Shown here piece by piece: positions 13,015 to 21,417 of a stretch of 21,417 nt of DNA. How positions within the stretch are numbered: position 1 is the first letter of the stretch; each line of letters opens with the position of its first letter. Origin of the DNA: Syntrophaceae bacterium PtaB.Bin038 (GTDB taxonomy: Bacteria > Desulfobacterota > Syntrophia > Syntrophales > UBA2192); the NCBI GenBank assembly GCA_002067855.1, contig MVQS01000377.1, forward strand, positions 1 to 21,417, in the 5' to 3' direction. Below the pieces are notes generated by a model that worked only from the letters and a program-made list of their open reading frames with translations, was not told the origin of the DNA and did no database searches. The translations under genes and the position numbers were made by a program.

Positions 13015-16000
13015 TCAGTCCTCCGGGGGTACGACGTCGCCCATGATCCGCGTCCTGATGCCCGAGTGTGTCACCTCGGTCAATGCCACGGTACAGGCCT
13101 TGCGTCCCGCTTTCGTCAATACGACCGAGCAGTTCTGCCCGAGCGTGAGCGTCGGCCAGAGCGGGACCTCGGCCGTCAGGGACTCCTGGTGCTTCTTATC
13201 CAACCCGAGCGTGAAGTCGGCCAGGCTCTCGGCGATCGCCTGCGACGCTGCGAAGGCGTTGTCGATGAGCTCGCCCTCGATGACGGCCCCGAAGGCGGCC
13301 TGCGCCACGGCATCCTCGGCCACCACCTTCTCGGCGCGACCCAGGTCGGAGGACTGCCGGAAGTGGACCGCGTCCACCGCGACGGCCGTCACGTTGACCA
13401 GGGCGAGGACCGCCTCCACCGTGATCGTACCCTGCCGCTGCCCGGACGAGAACGAGACCTCGGCGTTCCCGCACACCTGCCCGGAGACGCCCTCGTCCAC
13501 CTCGTAGTCAGACCCGTCGATCGTCAGGTGGGCGTGCATAAGATTGGCGCCCGTGTCCCGCTTGGCGGGGTAGTCGTAGGAGGGCGTCCAGGTCCGCTCG
13601 GTTCCCATCGACACCGCCACCGGGACGTCCGAGGACTCCCAGAACGTCGTCGTCGGGTAGTCGGTCAGCGCCTGCTCGACCCACTGGTTCACCGCGGCCT
13701 GGACCCGGTTCGCCCGCGGGTTGCCGAGCGACCGCTCGCAGGAGATGACCTGGTCCTCGAACTGCTCGGCCTCCCCGAGGTCCGTCGACGCGATCGCATA
13801 GTGGATTGTAATCGACCTCAGGATGGGGACGTGCGGGTTCTGGAAATAGACCTGCGGGCTGGTGGTGAAGAAGACGTCGGTGATCGAGGCCTCCCACTTG
13901 ACCTTGACGTAACGCTCGACCGCGACATCCAAGATCGGGAATCCTCGGAACACCTCGACCCAGGAGCCGAACACGATGCCATCGGCAGAAGAGGCCATAT
14001 AAAACCGCGAGCCGGCCAGGGGATAGAGGCTCACGGACGGGTTCTCCGCCTGGACGTATTCGGCCTCGAATATCCCGAAGGCCGTAATGCCGGCGGACAG
14101 GTCCAGGACGTCGGACTCCCATGATCCGGTCAGGACGTTCGTCGTCTTCACGCCGGCGGCGATCCGGAGCCAATCCATCTGATAGCCCGGCTTATAATCC
14201 GGCGAGAGGCCGGCCCGCAGGACCGTCCCGTCGGACTTGTATTGCCGGGTGTTCGCGGCCTGGGGCGGGACAGGGCCGAAGGCCACGCCCGGCTCCAGAA
14301 CCGCCGGGTCCGCGTCGGACTCGAGCGGATCGTCCTGATCGTCCACGAAGTCGTCCGCACGGTCCGCGTCGAAATAATCGAAGTATGAGCTGGATCCCGC
14401 ATAAATGAGCGGCGCCACTTTTCCGGATGGTGCGCCGGTTGTTATCGTCCCCTGCCATAAAAAGGCGGTGTCAATGTAGAGCCGGAATATATTATTCGCG
14501 CGCGCCTCGAGCTTGATCTCGTGGACTCCTTCGCTGACGTCCTTCTCCGGCAGCGTGGCTACGGGATCATAGATGCCCCCGCCTTTCCTCCATAATTCAG
14601 GGGATAACCTTAGAACTGACCCGACCGTTGTCGCCAGTATCCTCAATTCCATAAACGTGTTCGCGTCGACGTAAGCGAAGCGGAGACCGGCGAGCCGCGA
14701 ATTAATCCCGTTGAAATAGGCCCCCGCGCGGAGGATATATCTGGCCTTGAGCAGGTCGAAGTAGGTCGTGCCGTCGTCCGCGGCATTGGCGACGAGCGTG
14801 CTGCCGCCAGGCCCGAGCTTGTATCTGTCGTTCGGGTCGACCCAGACGCCGCCGGTCGTATTCGTCCCGGGCGCGTGCGCCTTGAGGACTGTACCGGCGG
14901 CCCCGGTGAAGTCGTCCTCCAGCTCCCAGTCCTCGACCGTCTCCTCGAACGGATACCACCGGATCTCGCGCGGAGTGCAGAACGGGACCGTCACCGCCAG
15001 GTCATTATTAATATAGACCTTGAGGTTCGCCCCGTCGCCGATGAGCCGGACCTTGAAATCCCGGTACGGGCCCACCAGGAACGTCGTGGAGGTATAGGGC
15101 TCATGGATCCTGTCGAGTGTGAGCTTCCCGCCGGCCTGGACCGATAAAACGCCGCCAGCCCAGAACAGGCGCAGGCGCCAGGCGCAGGCCGCCGTATCGC
15201 GCGCGGCCACCGCCGAAGTATAGCCCCAGACGTCAAGGACCGGAGTCCTGCCAGCTGTCGCCTGGTCGACTGTGACCCTGTATTCGATCACAAAGCCGGC
15301 GGTCGGATCGAGCGAGATCTTCTGGCTGTGGACCATCGCGGAATTAAGCGCGAGCGGGATGAGCACGTTGTACTTCGAGTCCTGGACAAACCGTTGCGCG
15401 GTTCCATCCGCTTCGTCGACTGTCCAGGGGTCGTCCAGCTCGTCCTCAGGAAGCACGAGGCCCTCGAGGTGCGAATCGTAGGTCAGGTCGTCCAGGATGA
15501 GGTCGCCGTCGACCAGGTCCGAGCTGACATCCGTCTTGCTTCCGGCGTCGTAGTCCGCCTTTTCGCTCTGCTCGATCGCGCGCTTCGAGTAGACGTTGCG
15601 GTAGACGATCTTCCCGTCCGGCGTATGCCACGCGGACCCGCCAAGGACCTTGACCAGCTGCGCCAGGTGCTCGCGGAGCGAGGACTGCTCGAGCGCCGCG
15701 ACCGGGAGCGTCAGGCCCGTGGCCTCGACATCGATGTCCTGGGCCGGGATGTTCCCCAGGTAGCAGATCATGGCGAAGACATCATCCGCGGACTCGGACT
15801 CCCAGACGTCCAGCTCGTCGTAGGGCGCCGGCTCGTCCAGCGCGGCCGTGAAGTCCGTCCCGTCGATCGTCGCGCTCTGCCCCATGGTGTCGCATGAGAT
15901 CCCGATCGGCTCCATCGAGGCGGCGCGGTTCCCGATGAGCCCGCGCATGACCTCGGTCTCGTAGCTCTTCCAGGCGGTCGCTGGCGTGAGCAGCGAGATG

Positions 16001-19000
16001 TGATCGAAGTCGACCCAGTGCTCCGTCTGGTCCGCGATCGTTGCGCCCTGGACGAACTGGCACTGCAGGACGAGCGCGGCCATGACCGTGCCGGCAGGCA
16101 GCGCGGGATAGGTCGCCAGGTCCCACTCGAAGTCGCCGGACTCCGAGGCGTAGACGTCCAGGGGATAATCGACATAGTTCAGCAGGGCCCAGTCGTAGAC
16201 GCGGACCGCTGGGCGCCACTGGATGAGGCCCTCGACGGCGGCGACGGTCATCCGCAGGCGCGGGAACACGGAGAAGTCCGCGATGAACGGATCCGTGTAG
16301 ATGTCGCCCTGGATGGGTTGGTCTATCTCGTGCGAGGTATTAGTGATCTTGACCCGCAGGAACCCGCCGGCGCCAATAGGAAAAAGATTTAGCGATGTCC
16401 CGTTCGTGTTCCAGGTGGACGTGCTCGAGCACTGGTCCTCGTAGGCGGCCGCCTCTTCGATTGTCTCCTGGATCTTCCAGACTACGCCGAGGCGCGCTTG
16501 GACGCCGGACCGGATCTCGCCGAGCCCGTCGGCCTGGCGTTCCCCGTAGATCGGCGAGGCCGCGTTGCGCGGGTCGAAGCGGTCGTCGTCGTTCCTGAGC
16601 CGGACCGAGAACGTCCCTGCGTTCGGCAGGCTGTTCGCGCCCTGGTCGCGCTTGGACGTTACCGTGACGTCCTGCCCGGACCCGGGCTGCTGCAGGATCC
16701 TCGCGGACTCGTCCGAGAAAAAGTAGAGCTCGATCTCCTGGGCCGTGCAGACGTCCCCATCGACGCCGGTGTCCAGGAGCACGACCTGGACGTAGCGCCC
16801 GGCCCTCGCCTCGACCTCGAGGTCCAGCTTCGCCGCGGCGTCCGCCTCCCCGTCCGGCATGGTCTTCAGGACCGCGCCCCCGATCCACGAGTCTCCGGCG
16901 ACGACGTTGGCCCAGCGGAGCGTCTCGCCGGCCAGCGGGTAGGCGACGAGATGGTTCAGAGCCCGGCCCGTCGCCTGGTCGATGGCGATCCACTCGGGCG
17001 CGATCTCCCAGCGGTCGCCCGGGAAGAAGTCGGCGTAGGCGCGCGAGCGGAAGAGCTCGTGTCCCTCCGACCCCTGCAGCGACCAGCCGGCGTCCGCCCC
17101 GCGGTAGACCACGGACGTCGGCATGACGACGAACGCCTCGTAGCCGTCCTGCGCGTCCAGGCGCGAGGAGGCGTCCTCGCGCAGCGCCACCCAGCCCAGG
17201 GCGTGGTCCGGGAGATCGGCGCTCGTGATCTCCGCGAGGTCCTCGATCGTGACGTCGTCAATGAGGGCGTAGAACGGATGCGGAAAGGCGTATCCCGTGG
17301 CGCCGGCCTGGATGAGGATCTTGAGTTCCGTCTCGCCGTTCGTGTCGAAGGCTGGGTCCGAGAAGTCGTCGGTGCCGAAGTAAAAAGAGAGATGATGCCA
17401 GACGTCGTGCGCGAGGTAGTCAGTCTCGTCGTCCGAGATGGTCCTGGCCTTCGCGCTCCCGACCCCGTAAAGGTTGACCGCGATCTGGGCGAACCCGTTC
17501 AGCCCCGGATTAATGCGAGAGCCTACATTTTGGTGGATGAGGAGCCGGAAGCTGACGCGGTAGATGTGCCGGGAGTTGACCCTGATCCCGGTCTGCCAGA
17601 GCTCGGCCTGCTGGGTCGTGGAGGGATGCCAGGCGTCCAGGTTGATCTGCTGCGCGTTCCCGGAGTATCCTGCCGCGGACTTCTCGAACGTGGGGCTCCC
17701 CATCCCGGCGTTGCCGGCCCACGCCGAGGCCACCGTGTCCACGGCCCCCGTTACGCCGTCCGCCGCGTCCCACTCCTCGAAGCTGCCGTTCTGCAGCCCG
17801 GCGCCATGGTAGGCCATGGCCGCGGACTCCTGCAGGCCACGCTCCGCGATGTCAAACGAGACGATCCCGATGGTGGCCGCCGTGTTGTCCCCATACCCAC
17901 CGGCACCGGCCTCGCCGGCCGTGTAGTTCGGGTCCGTCGTGGACGCGGCCAGGGCCCCGTCGACGTAGACGCGGATCGCGCTCCCCTCGAATTCCACCCT
18001 CGCCTCGAATGCCTCCGGGACGGTCACGGCCTCGGTCGCGAGGTCCGTCCCGCCGCCGCCGTCGACCCGGATGATCTTGACCTGTGCCGCGGCGAACTGC
18101 ACGAGGTAGCCGTTCCCGGACGCGAAGGTCAGGCGCCCGTAGAGCCAGGCGACGTTCGCCCCGGCCAGCCTGTCGATCCTGGCCGTCATCCGGAAATCCC
18201 CGAACGTGGCCTTCGACCCAGCCGCCCGGACCCAGAACCCCGCCGGCGCCGCCTGGTCGCTGGTCGCCTCCAGCATGTAGCCTCCAGCGCCATCGCTGAC
18301 CCTGGCCAGGGTGCAGTCGATGCCGGACCAAGCGAGCGCCAGGTCGTCGGCCGCGAACTCGTCGCGGAACCCGACCTCGCCCCCGCAGCGGATCTGCCTG
18401 GCCGTGAACGCGCCCGGGTCCCTGAAGAAGGCGGAATAGGCCACGGCGTCGTCCTGGCGGGTGAAGAGCTTGAGGTAGACCGAGGCGTCAAGGTGCGAGA
18501 CGTCCGTCTTGAAGTAGAACGAGACGACCGTGTAGCGCTGCCGGCTCTCGAATACGGTCAGCTCGTCGTCCCTGATCTGCAGCTTGAGGTTCTGGGAATA
18601 GCAGGCATCCGGGATCTCGACCGAGCTGACCTCGGTCTCCACGCCGGAGACGATCTTGGCGAGCCGGAGGAATACGCCGGCGTCCGTGTGCCGCAGCGAG
18701 ACGAGAACCGCATCGTCCTCGGCGGTCACGTCCAGCGTGTTCGTATTCGAGAGGATGATCCCGTGCTCGAGGAAGGCGCCGGCCGAGGCCGTCGGGCGCG
18801 CGGACGCGAGCTGGACCTGGAAGAACTTGCCCTTCGCGTGGGTCCCGGACGCCTCACGGGCCACCTGGCCGCAGACCGTCCCGGGCGCCGGCCCGGTCCC
18901 TGATAGCTCGCCCCAGGATCCGGAGAGGGCCTGCGCCGACCCGGAGATGCCCCCATAATCGCCCAGGGACCACCCAGACCAATCGCTCAGATCGTCGTAG

Positions 19001-19275
19001 ATGGCCGCATTTGCGTCCCGGTCCAGGGGGATGCCCGTGGACTCCCAGTGCCCGGCGTACGTCGAATCCAGGGGATCCTCGTGCGGCCTGAACCCATCCA
19101 CGGCGACCGACACGGGCTGGCCCACGGCCTCGCTCCTGGCCGTGACCGTCGGGATAATCGCTCCGGCCTGGTCCCGCCGGCGGATGAGGTTGCCGCCCCA
19201 GGCGAACCGCGTGCGCCATTCCATGCGGCGCATCGGGGATGCCTTGACATCGTCCGGGACAGACGGGAAGGTCAC
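13015..19275 (-). CDS. Giant tail hub / receptor-binding protein with lectin-like modules (2086 aa)
   Basis: By position and content this is a tail-tip protein. Two concanavalin-A-like modules lie near residues 85-290 and 295-475, then a carbohydrate-binding module (CBM 4/9-like, opening LQNGSFEEWD) at ~494-680. The hub-like core covers ~860-1230, with FSVRLRNDDDRFDP and SPIYGERQ near 890-910 and a DVFAMICYLGNIPA region near 1160. Two more LamG/ConA-like modules follow at ~1300-1430 and ~1450-1630, and the C-terminal ~450 residues look like a tail-tip domain. It should bind host surface glycans and start infection. The start is GTG with GGAGGAG upstream and a GTGA overlap with the preceding gene. 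Module limits are estimated by eye. A long antisense frame inside it is a GC-driven shadow. Confidence 0.85.
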   Translation of the reverse strand: MTFPSVPDDVKASPMRRMEWRTRFAWGGNLIRRRDQAGAIIPTVTARSEAVGQPVSVAVDGFRPHEDPLDSTYAGHWESTGIPLDRDANAAIYDDLSDWSGWSLGDYGGISGSAQALSGSWGELSGTGPAPGTVCGQVAREASGTHAKGKFFQVQLASARPTASAGAFLEHGIILSNTNTLDVTAEDDAVLVSLRHTDAGVFLRLAKIVSGVETEVSSVEIPDACYSQNLKLQIRDDELTVFESRQRYTVVSFYFKTDVSHLDASVYLKLFTRQDDAVAYSAFFRDPGAFTARQIRCGGEVGFRDEFAADDLALAWSGIDCTLARVSDGAGGYMLEATSDQAAPAGFWVRAAGSKATFGDFRMTARIDRLAGANVAWLYGRLTFASGNGYLVQFAAAQVKIIRVDGGGGTDLATEAVTVPEAFEARVEFEGSAIRVYVDGALAASTTDPNYTAGEAGAGGYGDNTAATIGIVSFDIAERGLQESAAMAYHGAGLQNGSFEEWDAADGVTGAVDTVASAWAGNAGMGSPTFEKSAAGYSGNAQQINLDAWHPSTTQQAELWQTGIRVNSRHIYRVSFRLLIHQNVGSRINPGLNGFAQIAVNLYGVGSAKARTISDDETDYLAHDVWHHLSFYFGTDDFSDPAFDTNGETELKILIQAGATGYAFPHPFYALIDDVTIEDLAEITSADLPDHALGWVALREDASSRLDAQDGYEAFVVMPTSVVYRGADAGWSLQGSEGHELFRSRAYADFFPGDRWEIAPEWIAIDQATGRALNHLVAYPLAGETLRWANVVAGDSWIGGAVLKTMPDGEADAAAKLDLEVEARAGRYVQVVLLDTGVDGDVCTAQEIELYFFSDESARILQQPGSGQDVTVTSKRDQGANSLPNAGTFSVRLRNDDDRFDPRNAASPIYGERQADGLGEIRSGVQARLGVVWKIQETIEEAAAYEDQCSSTSTWNTNGTSLNLFPIGAGGFLRVKITNTSHEIDQPIQGDIYTDPFIADFSVFPRLRMTVAAVEGLIQWRPAVRVYDWALLNYVDYPLDVYASESGDFEWDLATYPALPAGTVMAALVLQCQFVQGATIADQTEHWVDFDHISLLTPATAWKSYETEVMRGLIGNRAASMEPIGISCDTMGQSATIDGTDFTAALDEPAPYDELDVWESESADDVFAMICYLGNIPAQDIDVEATGLTLPVAALEQSSLREHLAQLVKVLGGSAWHTPDGKIVYRNVYSKRAIEQSEKADYDAGSKTDVSSDLVDGDLILDDLTYDSHLEGLVLPEDELDDPWTVDEADGTAQRFVQDSKYNVLIPLALNSAMVHSQKISLDPTAGFVIEYRVTVDQATAGRTPVLDVWGYTSAVAARDTAACAWRLRLFWAGGVLSVQAGGKLTLDRIHEPYTSTTFLVGPYRDFKVRLIGDGANLKVYINNDLAVTVPFCTPREIRWYPFEETVEDWELEDDFTGAAGTVLKAHAPGTNTTGGVWVDPNDRYKLGPGGSTLVANAADDGTTYFDLLKARYILRAGAYFNGINSRLAGLRFAYVDANTFMELRILATTVGSVLRLSPELWRKGGGIYDPVATLPEKDVSEGVHEIKLEARANNIFRLYIDTAFLWQGTITTGAPSGKVAPLIYAGSSSYFDYFDADRADDFVDDQDDPLESDADPAVLEPGVAFGPVPPQAANTRQYKSDGTVLRAGLSPDYKPGYQMDWLRIAAGVKTTNVLTGSWESDVLDLSAGITAFGIFEAEYVQAENPSVSLYPLAGSRFYMASSADGIVFGSWVEVFRGFPILDVAVERYVKVKWEASITDVFFTTSPQVYFQNPHVPILRSITIHYAIASTDLGEAEQFEDQVISCERSLGNPRANRVQAAVNQWVEQALTDYPTTTFWESSDVPVAVSMGTERTWTPSYDYPAKRDTGANLMHAHLTIDGSDYEVDEGVSGQVCGNAEVSFSSGQRQGTITVEAVLALVNVTAVAVDAVHFRQSSDLGRAEKVVAEDAVAQAAFGAVIEGELIDNAFAASQAIAESLADFTLGLDKKHQESLTAEVPLWPTLTLGQNCSVVLTKAGRKACTVALTEVTHSGIRTRIMGDVVPPED

Positions 19276-19667
19276 GACTCCTCCACCTGGACCTCGGCCC
19301 TGAAGACGCCGCCGGCGTCGTCGTAGGGCGTGGCCGACTCAAGCGACCAGCCGACGATCTTGACCTTGTTGAGCACGCGCCCCAGGTCGCCGTCGACGGT
19401 CTCTCCGTCGAACAGGCGGCCGCGGTCGTTCATGACCAGGAGGGCGTTCAGGCTTCCGGGTAGGGCCATGCAGTAGGACTCGAGCAGGAGGTACTCGTCG
19501 TAGGTCAGGCGCTCGAACGAGAGGGCGAAGGCCAGGCGGTCGGCGGACGCCGTGGAATAGAGCGCCCCGGTCTGCGTCCTGACGTTCTCGCCGAGGATGA
19601 TATGCGATGGGGCGATCCGTGGGGTGACCTCGGGTTCCAGATCTCCGAGGATGAAGGTTGCCGCCAT
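19272..19667 (-). CDS. Small tail protein between tape measure and hub (131 aa)
   Basis: The place between tape measure and hub genes, and a mostly beta-strand make-up (ATFILGDLEPEVTPRIAPS, RLAFALSFERLTYDEYLLL, VFRAEVQVEES), suggest a distal tail or tail-completion protein. The tract YCMALPGSLNALLVMNDRGR fits a short helix then strands. No named family is recognised. GGGAGGG precedes the ATG, and the end overlaps the hub start by GTGA, so the two are made together. Confidence 0.75.
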   Translation of the reverse strand: MAATFILGDLEPEVTPRIAPSHIILGENVRTQTGALYSTASADRLAFALSFERLTYDEYLLLESYCMALPGSLNALLVMNDRGRLFDGETVDGDLGRVLNKVKIVGWSLESATPYDDAGGVFRAEVQVEES

Positions 19668-19679
19668 GCTGCCCTCCCT

Positions 19680-21416
19680 TTAGATGATGCCCGAGCGCTT
19701 CAGGGCGTCTCCGAGCCTCTTGGCCGCCCGGCGCTCCTCAAATCCGGAGTCGAGGATCATCGCCCCGCGGTTGTCGATGGTCACGTTGACCTGGCGCCGG
19801 CCCTCGGCGTTGCCGCCGCGCTTGTCAAGATACTGGCTGTACATCTGGAAGGCCTCGCCCATCCTGGAGAAGGGGATCGCGGCCTCCGGCTCCTTCTCGG
19901 CGAACCGGATAATGCTCGGGCTTCCCATGACCCCGCCCTCCGCGAGCCCGGCCGAGATCCCGCGGATGACGCCGGACAGGGCCGCGAGCGACGCGATGAG
20001 CGGCAGCGAATAGGCCGACGTGGCACCGGCCAAGAGCGGGCCGCCGAGCAGCATATTCGAGAGGTAGCCGGCCATCCCCTTGACGGCCTCGCCCTCGATG
20101 ACGGACGCGACCGAGTTAAGCAGCGACTTCGCCATGGTCTTGCCGAAGATGGCGATCGCATCCCCCGCGCTTGCGCTGCCGTAGATGATCGCCCCGAACA
20201 TGGACTCGAATCCCTGGGAGAGCGCGGATACGGACGAGATCCCCAGCTCGTACATGCTGGCGTAGGCGCCCTTCGCCGTCTCGATCATCTCGCTCTGGTA
20301 CTCCTGGAATTCCTGAGACTCCTTTCCATAGATCGCGGCGACTTCCTCGGCGTTCTGGCGCTGCAGGTCCAGGAGCTCCATCTCCGTCGCCTGGCCCAGG
20401 CTGACCTTGTTCTTCATGAACTGGTTCTCGGATCGTACGCGCTCCATGCGGTCCTTCTGGTCCTGCTCGCGCATGCGGCGCAGGTAGTCCTCGGACCAGC
20501 GCTGCTGCTTCCCTTGTTCGATCTTCTTGGTTTTTGTCGCCGCGGCCTCCTGGCGCTCGAAGGCCGCCTGGCTCTTGCTGACGGCGTCGTCAATGATGCG
20601 TTTGTTCTCGGCCGCCCAGCCCTTGAATCCGAGCGTGAAGATCGAGCGCAGGTTGCCGGCCAGCTTGTAGAGGCCGCCGAGCACCTGGTCCTGGACGACC
20701 TTCAGGTTCCCGAGGAATTCGATTGTCGGCCTGATCCCGCGGCCCACCAGCCCGACGAACCCGGACAGGGCCTGCCCGATGTTCTCCTTGAAGTCCGACC
20801 AGACCGTGGCGCCCTGCCCGATCTGCACGTCGAGCCGGCGCTGGTCGGTGGCCGCCCCCTGGACCTGGGCCCGCACGGCCTTCATGACCGTCCCGAAGTC
20901 GGTAGACTGCTCGCGGGCGATCCCGAACGTCCTGCCGAGCTGCATGAGCGCCATCCGGTTCCCGGCATAGGCCTGGCCGATGAGGTCGGTCGCCTGCTTC
21001 AGGTCCATGCCCGTGCCCTTGGCCAGGTCCATCGCGTCGGTCAGGAGCGACATCGACGCCTCGAGGTCGTGCGTCTGGTCGAGCAGGCTGTTCATGCTCT
21101 TTTTCAGCTCGTCGTCCTCGATCCCGCTCAGCCGGCTCAGGGAGGTCGCGAAGTCGTCGGCCGCCTTCTTATTCCTCGCGAAGTCGCCGCCGAGCGCCCG
21201 GATGCGGAGCGCGAGGTTCGACGAGACGCGGTCCGCCTCCAGGAACTCGGCCACGGCCGACTTCATGAACGCGAAAACGCCGAGCGAGACGAGCGCCGAC
21301 TTCAGGGCCCGGAACGTACCCTCGATCCCCTTGGCCTGCGCTTTCGCCTGCTCGGCACCCTTTTTAAGTTCGTCCAGCAGGATCCCGATCCGGACGTTCA
21401 GCTCCTGGAGTACCAC
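19680..21416 (-). CDS. Tail tape measure protein, possibly cut at its start (at least 578 aa)
   Basis: The N-terminus (LNVRIGILLDELKKGAEQAKAQAKGIEGTFRAL) and the end (LAEGGVMGSPSIIRFAEKEPEAAIPFSR, then VNVTIDNRGAMIL) are typical of tape measure proteins, which set tail length and pass through the tail tube. In between are long helical stretches, a charged coiled coil around 290-345 and a hydrophobic Gly/Ala-rich region at ~440-490 that may insert in a membrane. The first visible codon is a GTG at the very edge, so the true start may lie just outside; the family-like N-terminus suggests only a few residues are missing. At about 0.15 nm per residue, a rule known for this family, the tail would be near 90 nm. 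No hydrolase domain is seen. Confidence 0.85.
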   Translation of the reverse strand: MVLQELNVRIGILLDELKKGAEQAKAQAKGIEGTFRALKSALVSLGVFAFMKSAVAEFLEADRVSSNLALRIRALGGDFARNKKAADDFATSLSRLSGIEDDELKKSMNSLLDQTHDLEASMSLLTDAMDLAKGTGMDLKQATDLIGQAYAGNRMALMQLGRTFGIAREQSTDFGTVMKAVRAQVQGAATDQRRLDVQIGQGATVWSDFKENIGQALSGFVGLVGRGIRPTIEFLGNLKVVQDQVLGGLYKLAGNLRSIFTLGFKGWAAENKRIIDDAVSKSQAAFERQEAAATKTKKIEQGKQQRWSEDYLRRMREQDQKDRMERVRSENQFMKNKVSLGQATEMELLDLQRQNAEEVAAIYGKESQEFQEYQSEMIETAKGAYASMYELGISSVSALSQGFESMFGAIIYGSASAGDAIAIFGKTMAKSLLNSVASVIEGEAVKGMAGYLSNMLLGGPLLAGATSAYSLPLIASLAALSGVIRGISAGLAEGGVMGSPSIIRFAEKEPEAAIPFSRMGEAFQMYSQYLDKRGGNAEGRRQVNVTIDNRGAMILDSGFEERRAAKRLGDALKRSGII

Positions 21417-21417
21417 G

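Noticed and set aside
12988..14124. A 378-codon plus-strand open frame
   Set aside because: Antisense to the hub C-terminus and amidase start, with the same shadow composition and no credible ribosome site or motif.
16498..18903. An 801-codon open frame on the plus strand
   Set aside because: It lies fully antisense to the tail hub gene, has Arg/Asp/Pro/Val-rich low-information sequence, and is expected from high third-position GC of the opposite gene.

Overview
The window is a segment of a tailed double-stranded DNA phage or prophage, most likely with a long non-contractile (siphovirus-like) tail. It carries a tape measure protein, a giant tail hub/receptor-binding protein, a lysis cassette, and an Erf/YqaJ recombination and replication block. 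Every gene I can support lies on the minus strand, so genetic order runs from high to low coordinates. The DNA is GC-rich except for three short AT-rich promoter regions and two AT-leaning coding patches. Shine-Dalgarno (SD) sites are strong and many genes overlap by ATGA or GTGA. No host gene, integrase, capsid gene or terminase is present, so the host cannot be named. A secreted lytic transglycosylase hints at a host with two membranes, but only weakly.

Right part (21416 to 10628), late genes: tape measure protein (possibly cut by the window edge), a small tail protein, a 2086-residue tail hub with several lectin-like modules, a zinc amidase endolysin, a coiled-coil protein with a C-terminal membrane anchor, a small multi-span membrane protein (holin candidate), and a permuted papain-like/NlpC-type peptidase. 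The block ends at a strong hairpin terminator (10537-10570).

Left part (10488 to 1), early genes, in three blocks that each begin with a promoter of the form TTTACA-17 bp-TAnnAT. P1 (10460-10488) serves six small proteins, three of them cysteine-rich. P2 (8658-8686), overlaid by a perfect 10-bp inverted repeat, serves two small genes and then recombination genes: Erf single-strand annealing protein, YqaJ exonuclease, a DUF1351-like coiled-coil protein, two unknowns, a signal-peptide lytic transglycosylase and a PD-(D/E)XK nuclease. P3 (3446-3474) serves a replication initiator, a G39P-like helicase loader, a small winged-helix-like protein and a ParB-like protein.

The clearest points of interest are the three matched promoters, the possible replication origin inside the initiator gene, the out-of-frame overlap between initiator and loader, the ParB-like protein with no visible ParA, and the transglycosylase placed among replication genes. 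I found no RNA gene, CRISPR array, insertion sequence or attachment site.
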